NCBI GenBank assembly: GCA_001661245.1
Contig: KV454012.1
Location: forward strand, 1,977,520 to 2,005,044
Direction: 5' to 3'
DNA: 27,525 nucleotides
From: Pachysolen tannophilus NRRL Y-2460
Taxonomy: Eukaryota > Ascomycota > Pichiomycetes > Alaninales > Pachysolenaceae
Position numbers and translations under genes: made by a program. Positions within the stretch are counted from its first letter, which is position 1; each line of letters opens with the position of its first letter. Positions 19,101 to 27,525 of this stretch are shown in pieces. The notes under the pieces were generated by a model, which worked only from the letters and a program-made list of their open reading frames with translations, searched no databases and was not told the origin of the DNA.

Positions 19101-22100
19101 TTCGAAGATTCTTCATTACCAAAATCTTCAATATCCTTTATCTGCTTCAGCAAAACTTCTTTAGGGGTTGCCGATTTTGCAAAAAAATTAGTAATATTAG
19201 ATTGTTTCAAATTATCCTCGCTGGCAGCAATTTTTCTCTTCAACCATTCAGGGTGCGGTACTCGTGGAACTGGATTTTTTATATTTTGCAAAGCAGCTGG
19301 TATGGTAATAATTTTTTGGACAACCGAAATCAATCTTTCTCGGTAATAACCCCAGTCAATGATAGTCCTTGGGTCAAAATCTTCTAGAGAAGCATTCACC
19401 AACCACCTTCTTAAAAAATGTCTTTTCGTAGATAAATCAGAGCTGAAAATTGTGACAGGTATTGCTCTTTCCGTAATCGGAGCATTGAGAGGTTGAGCTG
19501 AAATAATATACTTACAAGCCAAACCTTTATCCTTAACCATTTCTTCTCCTAAAAATTCACCTAATCTTTTTGCAGTGGTGATAGATGTTGACTTTTGAGA
19601 GCCGTACTCTTCCAATTTTTTAGACATTGATCTATTCTCGCAAATCAATTCGATCAAATCTTCATCCTCAAGGTTTGCACCCTTTGTATCTAAAACATCC
19701 AACCAACGATTTGCAACATTGGAAACAGCAGCGTAACATTCCTCCAAAGTATTACCTTCTAAAAATAATTTAAAAATATCTTCCTGAAAATTTTTTATAA
19801 GCTGTAATTCACCTCTTCTCTTCAATTCAAATCCCTTCAACTCTGCAATGGATCCATCTTCATTAAATACAGCATACCTTTTTTTCAAACCTTTACCTTC
19901 TTCTTTAGATGTTGGCAAAACCATTGCTTTATAAGGACCATCAACCTCAAAGAAAATAGTATTTTCTGAATGAGTCTTGTAGGACAACTTTTCTGAATCT
20001 ATTAACTCTTGATACTGGTGGTTTGTAAACTTTTCATGAACTAAATAGTTTAACATAGAACATGGATAACTCACAAGAAGACTTTTACCGTTTTTCATTT
20101 TGAAATTGAAATCTTCAGGAAATGAGGATGGTAAGATACACCAAATACCATCTGTATCTAATTCCAATGGCCTACCTAGTCTTTCGACCAATGCTCTGGC
20201 CATCTGAATAATTGTTGCTCCTGTTAAACAGGTCACTCCTGCCATTTCCATTGAATACCAACGCGATCCTTTCCTCATAACATATCCGTAGAATGAGTTC
20301 AAAATGACTTTATGAGCCAATTGTAATGAATCATACAAAACAATCAATTTGTTAGCTTCGTCCCTTTCATGTTTTTTGCTTGCCTCTATTTTACTCAATT
20401 TTCCCTTCCAAACTTTAGCTAAAGTTTTAAAATGATAACGCCTATCACGAAAACTCGAAACTGTATTCGTATAGAAAGGATTTTCACGTTGACATATAAT
20501 AGTATCTCTCTGTATCGTTTCAGTTTGTTTTATTCTGTGGTAAACTTTCTTTGAGTAGTCCTCTAATCTTTTTTTGATTTTCAGGACTTTAGTTCCATAT
20601 CCTGCGTTATTAAAATCGTCTTCATTTTCAAGCGACCTCTTTATCATTGCATAATCTTTGTAATCTGCTGGATAAAATTCACCTCTCCAAAGCCACGGCA
20701 AAACTCTAGCACAAGTTTTCCCTGGTCTATTAAAATCACATGCAGAGCAATCTTCTTCACTTTTCATCGAATCAGGTTGCAATCTGTTAGAAGTCATAAT
20801 ATTAGGATACATCGAAGCAACATCAACGTGATAGATCAATGGTACTTCATTTCTTTTGGGATTATTTTTCAACTCCAATAATGTATCTTTTATTTCATTG
20901 TAAATTTCTTCATAATTAGTTATATCATCCAAACTTTTTTTGCCTTCCACTGTTATAGCAAATTTCAAAGCATTATCCAAATCACCTAATATCTCATCAA
21001 TTGCAGTTGTATCTATATTAAATTCATTTGGTAAGTCAGATCTAAAAACTCCCGCTTCCAAAGATTCAACATGACCACCAACATATGTCTCAGATTCTAA
21101 AAAGTGCCCATTATAAAACCGTTCTAACGGATCACTATGCTTATTAGGAAAAATGATATTCTTCTGAAATGCCTGCACCATTAACAACATTTCACACAAA
21201 GTTCCTGTTCCCTTTCTTAAAACTTCATCCGGATTCAAAGGAATAATGGTACATAAAGAGAAAATAAAAGGATGAACATATTTATAATATAAATAGTATG
21301 TGGCCACTGCATCGGAAACAGAATATTCAGACAAGAGTTGTGGATTTTCATAAGCATATGGTGTCATTAATTCGGGATCCAATTCGATTGGGTTATACCC
21401 TAATTTAACCTTTGTGACAGCTTTTAAACCTTGAGAACCTTGAGGTAAATATGAGTCTCTTTTCACCCACCTAAAACAATCCATATGCACACAATAACTA
21501 GACTTATATTCTTCTTCTGAGTCTTTAGCGAACCCAATCTCTTTGAACATGTCGATACCATGATAAAAAGCTCTTGTTTCAACAAAGGGCCAATCAAAGA
21601 AATCACCATTAAAAGTGACAATAACTGTAGGTCTAACATCTCTAATATGTTCAAAAAACCTTTCAATCAAAGCTTTTTCATCTTCTTCGTTAAATATAGT
21701 AAAGTCACCATGATATTCCGGTTTAGGTGTATATTCGAAATCCTGAATATCGCTACTAATAATAGATCTATTTGTTATCAAAAATCCAGTACCATCAATC
21801 ATATACGAAATCATCATTATTTGATCTACACTGGAATCCGGAAATTTCAACGGTGACTTCGTAGTTTCAATATCAAATGCTAGCACAACAGGATCTGCAA
21901 ATGCAAGTTTTTCGGTTAATTCAGTTAATTGCACTTCAGATTCGCTGGCTTCTACCTGGTACCATTTTCCTACTCTCAAATCCTTATCAATAGATACTCT
22001 TACATGATAAGGTACATCATATTCTCTTATATCTTCAATACATTCTAGAGCATCAATTGGTTTTGTATTTACCTTTTCTGTTATCGTAAAATTATCATCG

Positions 22101-22738
22101 AACTCATCTTCTTCATTGTTATTTTTGGTAAAGTTGAAATTAACTTCAGAAAATACATCTTTGCTATCCTTTGTTGTTTTATTTTGAGTTACAATTGGTA
22201 ATATGATTCTTCTAGCATCAATTAAATCATTGACATTATGAAACGATAACTTTAGTACTGTTCTTTTCAATCCAATTAAATGATTAGGTAATGACAAATC
22301 TTCCTTTTTCAATCTTGATACATTTTTTAAAGAGCCTTCCAAGTTTTTTTTCAAGACTTCTTCAACTTCTGCTTCTAATCCAGTTTTACATACTATTAAG
22401 AAATATGGATCAAATTGAATAGTTGTCTTAAAAGATCCACCTTCTTCATCTAAAAAATAGTAGTCCACTCCAGAATACCCACTAAGATATTCATCACTTG
22501 CTATTGTTGTCGGATGCATGTTTATTAACCAACCTATTTTCTTAGGACCTTCTCCATATCTATCAAACCCAAACATGGAATCTATCGAGTCTATTTCTTT
22601 GACGGCATCTAACCTTGATCTAAAAGCTTGAGCATCATTGGGAGCACTATAAGCATTTCCCTTATAGCTTCCTTTATTATTTTTCACAAATCTGGCCGTT
22701 GAAGAACCACCATACTTTGATTTGGATCCAAGAGCCAT
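16127..22738 (-). CDS. POL2: DNA polymerase epsilon catalytic subunit
   Basis: The leading-strand replicative polymerase, 2,203 residues against 2,222 in S. cerevisiae. The exonuclease domain has FDIET with D289 and E291, the TFNGDFFDWPFV motif and YSVSDA, so proofreading looks intact. The polymerase domain has DVASMYPNIM (D639), KVILNSFYGY and the DTD motif (D861, D863). The cysteines that hold the 4Fe-4S cluster in yeast Pol2 are present (C664, C667, C676, C749). A PCNA-binding box lies at 1179-1186 (QSNITNFF). The inactive second half is followed by two C-terminal zinc modules: C2090/C2093/C2112/C2115, and C2146/C2149/C2161/C2163, the latter the region that binds Dpb2. No catalytic residue is missing. 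Only about six CTG codons occur. An MCB about 350 bp upstream suggests G1/S expression. Confidence 0.98.
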   Translation of the reverse strand: MALGSKSKYGGSSTARFVKNNKGSYKGNAYSAPNDAQAFRSRLDAVKEIDSIDSMFGFDRYGEGPKKIGWLINMHPTTIASDEYLSGYSGVDYYFLDEEGGSFKTTIQFDPYFLIVCKTGLEAEVEEVLKKNLEGSLKNVSRLKKEDLSLPNHLIGLKRTVLKLSFHNVNDLIDARRIILPIVTQNKTTKDSKDVFSEVNFNFTKNNNEEDEFDDNFTITEKVNTKPIDALECIEDIREYDVPYHVRVSIDKDLRVGKWYQVEASESEVQLTELTEKLAFADPVVLAFDIETTKSPLKFPDSSVDQIMMISYMIDGTGFLITNRSIISSDIQDFEYTPKPEYHGDFTIFNEEDEKALIERFFEHIRDVRPTVIVTFNGDFFDWPFVETRAFYHGIDMFKEIGFAKDSEEEYKSSYCVHMDCFRWVKRDSYLPQGSQGLKAVTKVKLGYNPIELDPELMTPYAYENPQLLSEYSVSDAVATYYLYYKYVHPFIFSLCTIIPLNPDEVLRKGTGTLCEMLLMVQAFQKNIIFPNKHSDPLERFYNGHFLESETYVGGHVESLEAGVFRSDLPNEFNIDTTAIDEILGDLDNALKFAITVEGKKSLDDITNYEEIYNEIKDTLLELKNNPKRNEVPLIYHVDVASMYPNIMTSNRLQPDSMKSEEDCSACDFNRPGKTCARVLPWLWRGEFYPADYKDYAMIKRSLENEDDFNNAGYGTKVLKIKKRLEDYSKKVYHRIKQTETIQRDTIICQRENPFYTNTVSSFRDRRYHFKTLAKVWKGKLSKIEASKKHERDEANKLIVLYDSLQLAHKVILNSFYGYVMRKGSRWYSMEMAGVTCLTGATIIQMARALVERLGRPLELDTDGIWCILPSSFPEDFNFKMKNGKSLLVSYPCSMLNYLVHEKFTNHQYQELIDSEKLSYKTHSENTIFFEVDGPYKAMVLPTSKEEGKGLKKRYAVFNEDGSIAELKGFELKRRGELQLIKNFQEDIFKLFLEGNTLEECYAAVSNVANRWLDVLDTKGANLEDEDLIELICENRSMSKKLEEYGSQKSTSITTAKRLGEFLGEEMVKDKGLACKYIISAQPLNAPITERAIPVTIFSSDLSTKRHFLRRWLVNASLEDFDPRTIIDWGYYRERLISVVQKIITIPAALQNIKNPVPRVPHPEWLKRKIAASEDNLKQSNITNFFAKSATPKEVLLKQIKDIEDFGNEESSKPKVSKVISRKRKIKQQLEQEKKDAAIVLSRSCPSPEDDYVGFLIYQKTKWNQIAKQQETRKKLFGPNTGSAGTIGDIFKQRAENFANSNWEILEFKENTLVLGDIKAYVLIDGKVQSFTFHIPKKVYLNFREEMKLKDLNRLIKNCNFEKVSSILPNGNTSKNLFKLTMNEYKFTEECNKPGSIFRDESVEGIYESHIGSVERAIIELGNSVRFQESRIGALGKAIEKGFDQKSLAPIESEKYLQKFSMGIIYLLHIVANQYEFFALFKTWDSVVNIFVLKPSNVAQELPSESKLESLYKEIFNRKAEQVSKNYNIIDYNSDLEFEKTYFNDISKLYKKLNNVCTKLHNEKSSKSLFVLQSPYSNKVAKIVKPLAEFPTIQMKVNEITVPAIGWQQLVVKRIFNHYLSLAGWIKHFMALSRYSNIPLCNLNVQDTSYIIDVEYARRLKKFDIVLWWSPNPQPDLGGMQKDCVAPNVEASLEFPNINRSEVYESVSLELDLRNLSINSLLASALINEAEGTDLAEQELSFGETDVSTFAEDAFSAPALVVLRTMVKEWWDDAIKNNRNADSMVHNFVSWVQKPNSYLYDPALQYHVHNLTKKAFLQLLGEFKKMGSSVVFANRNKIILNISKGSVENSYAYGQYICKAVRAKPLFNYLDLEVTRYWDLLVWVDQYNFCGRGCTEIGTTETQQLESFSHWQIKNYLPIVLQPEFEDWVLIFLDALVKNKDNAMANAASGTPRITQINFLLKERKKIDDSSPSSGGAEDIAITDICEVFRKPLHKRIQQLIHRQNEAVLDPDNSNDYIFPKLPGSHLRLVNPTLELVKSLMHVFSSSKKRNIEIRMLRKELLKLFDVREFSEESIFHNPSTSLKLPYILCEYCNTIKDIDLCRDDEDSIFKCDKCLTLFNKVTIEEKLILEFKKLITTFFMQDLKCEKCNVIKSDSMSEFCSCSGNWVETLNKKTIMKKIKVFENISNYYDFKLLRDVMEEGL

Positions 22739-23039
22739 TCTCTATAAAAGTAGTGAAATACTGTGTAGCTCTGTAAACTCCCAGCAGCTAAAGAAGAAGA
22801 AAAAAAAAAACAAGTCTATATTATTTCTGGATCACAGTTCCAACTTATGACTTCAGGTAGATCTATCTATGTGATTATCAGCTCAAGTTAATCAGTCAGT
22901 AGTTACAAAACAATGATGAGATAACGAAAGGAAAGAACAAATGAATCAAATAAAACAAATATAAATAAAATTACATTCTAATACGAGGGTAATACTTAGT
23001 CTGTTCTCACAAAAAATTCCAAATCCGGTATCTAATCGG

Positions 23040-23045
23040 TCGCGT
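23040..23045. promoter_or_regulatory. MCB-like TCGCGT
   Basis: TCGCGTTTTA differs by one base from ACGCGT and resembles MBF-bound variants. It lies about 300 bp upstream of the POL2 ATG, across a T tract from the exact MCB. Confidence 0.35.
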
Positions 23046-23088
23046 TTTATTTTAATTTTTTTTTTTTTTTTTTTTCATCATCATCAAG

Positions 23089-23094
23089 ACGCGT
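23089..23094. promoter_or_regulatory. MluI cell-cycle box (MCB) of POL2
   Basis: An exact palindromic ACGCGT about 350 bp upstream of the POL2 start. In S. cerevisiae, MBF (Mbp1-Swi6) drives DNA-replication genes, including polymerase genes, in late G1 through this element. The site is GC-rich in AT-rich sequence and next to a long T tract that would favour open chromatin. Confidence 0.6.
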
Positions 23095-23321
23095 AGTTTT
23101 GTATGAAAATACTTTGTCAAGTTAATTCTCTGGGTGATTACAACAGTGATTACAACAAATTCAAAAAATACATAAAATAGATAATTAAAAAATACATTTA
23201 AGAAATGAACAACATATGCTTTGCTTTACTTTGCTTTGCTGTATTGAATATGATGAAAGTCACCTATACTTCTGCTTTCCTTTTTTTTTTTCTTGTAGAG
23301 CTCAACTCACTACTCAATTAT

Positions 23322-26300
23322 TTACCAACGTGATCTTAGTCTTCGAGTACTGAGAGTACTGACTTCATTTTTCCTTCTTTCCAGTCCTCGCAAAATACGT
23401 TTATTGAGGTCACGCCCTAAGCTTGCATTCTTTGCGATATCACTGTTTTGTAGCCGTTCAGGAGTATGAAGAAAATCATCTGCGTCTGAATTTTCAGTAT
23501 TTGAAAGATCAAAATTAAAAACATTACTTTTATCGTTCCGGTTTCTGTTTCTGCTATGATTTCGAAGATGAGGCCCATTTGAAGGAGACGGAATTTGTGA
23601 CGATAAGGCCGTTAACGGTGACATTGACAAGTCAATATTTGTGTACTTGTTTGAAGAATTAGGCTGTATTTTTCTATCGTCATTAGCATCTTCATTGTAC
23701 TCGGAGCTGTCTATTTTCTCATTTTCTCGTTCACTACTTTCGTCTTCATCGATTAAATCACCATTACTCTCTTGATATTCCTCACTTTCCTCATTTTCGT
23801 CGTCATCGTCAACTTCATCGTCATCATCGTCAACTTCATCATCATCGTCGTCGTCATTATCATCTCCACTGGAAATGTCAGCTGTTTGTTTGTTATTAAC
23901 ATCAACACTCTCCTCTTCGTCAGATTCATCAAGAACTATTTTTCTCCTCTTAGTTCTAGTTCCTAATCGATATACATCTACATTATTTTTTTTCCCTTTT
24001 ACCAAATTCATACCAGGATAACACAACAAATACCTATCGTAAGAGATATTCTCCTCTTGATTCACATTATTTATTTCGTTAGACCGAGAACCTATTTGTT
24101 CATCATCGTCATCTTCTTCTCCATTGTTAATACCATCACTGTGGCTTCCTGTTCTGAAATTTTCCTTGGTTCGATTTGTAATTTCTTCTAGTGTTTGATC
24201 TTCTATGTTTCTGATATCATCAATATCATCTTTCATAAAATTTGTAATTATCGATATACCATTCATTAATCGATTTCCCTTTTCATCATACTTTGTTGAA
24301 TCATCAGCTTGAAGTTGTTGTTGTTGCTTTTGAGGATCTGTGGTAATTACCATAGTGGTAGTTGTGTTTATACCTCCAGATGGTCCAAATATCACAGGTT
24401 TAAATAACAACCTGTCTGGATTTAATTTTGTGTAATTTTTCAGTTCCCATTTTTCAATGACATCACAAACTTTGTTCATATTAACTGAAATAGCATAATT
24501 CCCAGTAACAGGATCTCGAATCAAAAAATTTAAATTTTCTAATGCTGTAACAATGTCAGATTGAATAATTCCAGTACTGTTTGATAATTCATGGATTGAT
24601 ATTTGAATATTCAGAGTATTTCCAACCATTTTCACAATTTCCTTTAATTTAAAACAAACTGTAACTTTCCAATAATTCTTATAACTCAATAAGCCCAAAT
24701 CAGATAATGGTTTCTCTGGTGTTCCATATTTGAACTCTCTTCTTGTTAATAAGTAACTAAAATCAATCAATAAATTACCATAACCTTTTCTTTGATAAAT
24801 AGGTAGTGTTAATATACAACTAACATTGTAATTGGTACTATTCAATTTCTCTTTTGAAAAATATCCAACAAAGTGAAAGTTATTGAACTCGTCTATCTCT
24901 GTTAAAACATAAAACATAAATGGCTCAACATCGTAATACAAAGTTTTTGAGTTCAAAAATAACTTTGCCAATAAGCATAAATTTTGACAATAAATTGTAT
25001 TTTTCCTACCATCTATTTCAAAAATTGCATTTTTACCCCATCTATAAATTTCATTCCCAGGCGGATGTCTATTAAGATTACATTTTAAAGCATGTCTTTC
25101 CAGGATAAACTTTGAGTTCATGTACTTCAAACAATATTCGCATATGTGTAATACTGGTTTTGATGAATACTCTTCAGGATAAGGGGCAGTATACCAAGTA
25201 TCGATTTCAAAACCAGAAATATGTATGCACTTGATTTTGGAAACAGGTCCTATATTACCATGGTACAGTAACAGCTCTTCATCAACTGAGTCCAAATACA
25301 GATCTTCTCGTGATACTCTAGATAAGTCACTATTTTTATATCGCAACATTTCGCTGTCTTTTAAAGCCCTGTTGAAGAAGTCTCTATCTTCTGAGCTTGG
25401 TGCTGTAAAATACGAATTTGCATCTTCAAATGATAATATTCCATTATATGGTAATTCATTTTCTTCGTCATCAATATCTTCATTCGTAAGACCATTGTCC
25501 TTCTTTGTTGATTGTTTTTGTGAGGAATTTTTAATTCTAATTATTGTTTTTGGCTCATCATTCTGATGGTATAATTTATGTTTATCAACATATGATGATG
25601 GTGGATCTTTTTTATGTATATGCCCATACTTTATCTTAACAGTAAATGTCCCACGCCGTGTATTATTTGATGAAATAACTAACCCATTATTTACCTCCCT
25701 TGGCCTTCGATGTATGATCAATGGTATCTGGTTACTATTATCAAGTCTATTATACCGCAGTTGCTGTTGCTGTCGCAGTTGCTGTTGCTGTTCCAGTTCC
25801 AGTTCCAGCTGCACTTGTACTTGCTGCAACTCTTCTTGTTGCTGTTCCAACCCAACCAGAGAAGTGAAAACTTTTTTTGGGCGTCCTCTCCCTCCTTTTG
25901 CTTTCCGCCTGGGTACCGGTATAAGCTGACTACTACTATTATTATCGAATTCTTCAGTTGTTATCAGGGTTGGCTGTATTGATGATTTATATGGAGTTGT
26001 TGTTCTTGTTCGTGTTCGTGTTCGCATTCTTGTTCTTGTTTGAGTTTCTGTTTGTGTTTGTATTACTTTATCTTCTTTCTCATGGCCATTATCATGTTTG
26101 CCGAATCTAAACATATCCATAAGGTTATAAGGTTTTTCTGTTGATCTTTTTCTTAAACTTCTTGATGACGTTCTTCTATTCAAAGGCTCTGATTTGTCAC
26201 CGATTGAGTTAAATATCTTTTCATGCAACAATTCATAAATCTTATTATCAGTAATTTTCAATTCATTCAACAAATGGCTTCTCTTTACCAGTTGCCCACG

Positions 26301-26393
26301 ATTCAATTCCTTACGATTTGTAAGATTATCATTATCATTTTGTCCGCTGTCATTTGTAAGAGATGTATCTATTGATTTATGTTTACCGCTCAT
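23322..26393 (-). CDS. SAS3: Sas3-type MYST histone acetyltransferase
   Basis: Predicted catalytic subunit of a NuA3-like complex that acetylates histone H3 (Lys14 and Lys23 in yeast); 1,023 residues, longer than S. cerevisiae Sas3 (831). The MYST core begins with WYTAPYPEEY and a C2HC zinc finger (C418, C421, H434, C438). K483 (SKTLYYD) matches the autoacetylated lysine of the family, C526 and E560 match the catalytic Cys and Glu with the same spacing as in Esa1, and QRKGYG (534-539) is the acetyl-CoA motif. The long N-terminus is basic, with an Arg-Thr repeat (about 110-133), an AT-hook core RGRP (169-172) and a Gln-rich stretch. The C-terminal part has long Asp/Glu runs, as in yeast Sas3. 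It lies upstream of POL2 on the same strand; a shared transcript is unlikely given the 583-bp gap. Confidence 0.92.
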   Translation of the reverse strand: MSGKHKSIDTSLTNDSGQNDNDNLTNRKELNRGQLVKRSHLLNELKITDNKIYELLHEKIFNSIGDKSEPLNRRTSSRSLRKRSTEKPYNLMDMFRFGKHDNGHEKEDKVIQTQTETQTRTRMRTRTRTRTTTPYKSSIQPTLITTEEFDNNSSSQLIPVPRRKAKGGRGRPKKVFTSLVGLEQQQEELQQVQVQLELELEQQQQLRQQQQLRYNRLDNSNQIPLIIHRRPREVNNGLVISSNNTRRGTFTVKIKYGHIHKKDPPSSYVDKHKLYHQNDEPKTIIRIKNSSQKQSTKKDNGLTNEDIDDEENELPYNGILSFEDANSYFTAPSSEDRDFFNRALKDSEMLRYKNSDLSRVSREDLYLDSVDEELLLYHGNIGPVSKIKCIHISGFEIDTWYTAPYPEEYSSKPVLHICEYCLKYMNSKFILERHALKCNLNRHPPGNEIYRWGKNAIFEIDGRKNTIYCQNLCLLAKLFLNSKTLYYDVEPFMFYVLTEIDEFNNFHFVGYFSKEKLNSTNYNVSCILTLPIYQRKGYGNLLIDFSYLLTRREFKYGTPEKPLSDLGLLSYKNYWKVTVCFKLKEIVKMVGNTLNIQISIHELSNSTGIIQSDIVTALENLNFLIRDPVTGNYAISVNMNKVCDVIEKWELKNYTKLNPDRLLFKPVIFGPSGGINTTTTMVITTDPQKQQQQLQADDSTKYDEKGNRLMNGISIITNFMKDDIDDIRNIEDQTLEEITNRTKENFRTGSHSDGINNGEEDDDDEQIGSRSNEINNVNQEENISYDRYLLCYPGMNLVKGKKNNVDVYRLGTRTKRRKIVLDESDEEESVDVNNKQTADISSGDDNDDDDDDEVDDDDDEVDDDDENEESEEYQESNGDLIDEDESSERENEKIDSSEYNEDANDDRKIQPNSSNKYTNIDLSMSPLTALSSQIPSPSNGPHLRNHSRNRNRNDKSNVFNFDLSNTENSDADDFLHTPERLQNSDIAKNASLGRDLNKRILRGLERRKNEVSTLSTRRLRSRW

Positions 26394-26960
26394 AGTTCGA
26401 TTAACTTTTAAAAAAATTGAAACCTCATTAATGGTGATAATTCCCCTTTTCAGGTGTTTGGCTTTATATCTCTTCTTTCCACCAAGAAATAACTATTTGT
26501 AAAACACAAAAAAAAAAATAAAAAAGAAAAATAAAAAGAATTAGAATTTCTTTTAGTCACAAATAGTTAATTCAATAGGTGAAAAATTCTTAATAAAGTT
26601 TAAACAAGTGAAAAATTGAAATGATATAAACAAACCTTATATAAATGAATCCATACGGTTGAAAAACTGAATACAAATTTCTAAGGAAAACAAAACTTCA
26701 AATTTATTTATAAAAAAAATTAAAAATGTTTCAAATAAAATCCAAATTACTATTCACTTTATTCAATTTGAAATTAATTCACTATGATGGTTCTTTTTTT
26801 TAACTATTACAATGTTGTTTCTTATACCACTATTATCTCTACCTTTTTTGTTTATTCCTAAATCTGTGTTCTCTTCTCTATATGATTTGAAGATATTGAT
26901 CGCCAAAAAAAACCGCTTCAAAAAAAAAAAAAAAAAAAATTTGACTTCCTAATACGGTAA

Positions 26961-26976
26961 TACCTAAATTTAGGTA
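26961..26976. repeat. Perfect 16-bp palindrome
   Basis: TACCTAAATTTAGGTA is its own reverse complement. It lies about 570 bp upstream of the SAS3 ATG. The CC to GG spacing is 8 bp, so it is not a standard CArG/Mcm1 box. Confidence 0.8.
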
Positions 26977-27450
26977 AAACAATTTTTAACGTATCAGAGC
27001 TACTAACCAGTAAATGATAACATGAATAGTTAATTATTAGTTAAATTCTTTCTTTCTTCATTCTTGACAATGTTATTATCTCTACATAAAAGCACAGTTG
27101 AATATTGAAGACTTTATTCATGGAGTAGAAAACCTGAGAGTTAAAAAAAAAAAAAGGAAAAAAAATAAAGAAAAGAAAAGAAGAAGAAAGCAAGATATTA
27201 ATTAAAAAGAGCTTATGAACAATTTATAAAAAAACACATAACAGTCATGTAGATTCTCATAAAATAAAATAGATAATAAAATTTAAAAAAAAAATAAAGT
27301 AAAAAAAAAGTCAATTTATATATAAATTGTAATAAAGAAGTTATCATCACAGGGGCCTACTCGAAGTTGAGAGCAGAACATCCCTGGTAAAAAATTTCGT
27401 AAGTCTTTGTCGAACAAAACACAAAATGAAAATAAAACTTTAAGAGACAC

Positions 27451-27480
27451 ATAATCATCGGACACGTAATCATCGGACAC
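27451..27480. repeat. 15-bp tandem duplication
   Basis: ATAATCATCGGACAC is followed directly by GTAATCATCGGACAC and then GTAA, giving two full units that differ only in the first base and a partial third. Confidence 0.8.
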
Positions 27481-27525
27481 GTAAAACGAAAGGAAGGCAA
27501 AAAAAAAAAAANAAANANANANANA

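Larger units (their letters stand above)
22739..23321. other. POL2 upstream region / SAS3 3' region
   Basis: Both flanking genes are on the minus strand. The stretch holds the POL2 promoter with an MCB and an MCB-like site separated by a T tract (about 23056-23075), and a short CTTTG-type repeat (about 23217-23241) towards the SAS3 end. No ORF is supported. Confidence 0.65.
26394..27525. other. SAS3 upstream region to contig end
   Basis: This is 1.1 kb of AT-rich sequence without a supported gene. It contains an A tract (about 26920-26939), a perfect 16-bp palindrome (26961-26976), a 15-bp tandem repeat (27451-27480) and a homopolymer end with N bases. The promoter of SAS3 must lie here, but no clear element was identified. 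Confidence 0.6.

Noticed and set aside
27341-27400. GC-richer patch with CAGGG/CCCTG arms that recalls a tRNA
   Set aside because: There is no T-loop GTTCRA box, no cloverleaf and no A box with proper spacing.

Overview
The window looks like a draft nuclear contig from a budding yeast (Saccharomycotina). It is AT-rich, the genes are intronless in their coding parts, homopolymer tracts are common, and every recognisable protein is a yeast family. Both ends run into homopolymers and the last bases contain N, so the contig probably stops at sequencing limits. I see no tRNA, rRNA, transposon, virus-derived element or CRISPR array. CTG codons are very rare (about six in the 2,203 codons of POL2 and none in the reductase gene by hand count). 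One CTG sits at a hydrophobic position of the MYST zinc finger, which favours CUG=Leu, but I cannot settle the clade.

Layout, left to right. A Ctr-family copper transporter (+, 697-1506) has an inverted pair of Mac1-like GCTCA sites and a TATA box upstream. It converges on a GVP36-like BAR protein (-, 2045-3067). A 1,379-residue, largely disordered protein that I do not recognise follows (-, 3703-7842). A divergent promoter leads to a small SUZ-domain protein (+, 8420-8797) and a ketopantoate-reductase-like protein resembling YDL144C (+, 9380-10396). About 2.65 kb without a gene, rich in simple repeats and small inverted repeats, precedes a DOT6/TOD6 Myb-type repressor (+, 13049-15001). That gene converges on POL2, the DNA polymerase epsilon catalytic subunit (-, 16127-22738), which has an MCB element upstream. 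Last is a SAS3-type MYST histone acetyltransferase (-, 23322-26393) and its 1.1-kb upstream region.

The genes are ordinary housekeeping and regulatory genes and do not form one pathway. The clearest links are regulatory: copper-type sites at the copper transporter, an MluI cell-cycle box at the replication polymerase, and PAC cores upstream of the gene for a PAC-binding repressor. TOD6 and SAS3 are also near neighbours, in the same convergent orientation, in Saccharomyces cerevisiae (YBL054W and YBL052C), so this linkage looks ancestral; here POL2 lies between them.

I found no convincing new multi-gene system. The best candidates for something undescribed are the orphan 1,379-residue protein, which carries short amphipathic motifs spaced 203 residues apart, and the long structured gap upstream of the DOT6-type gene.
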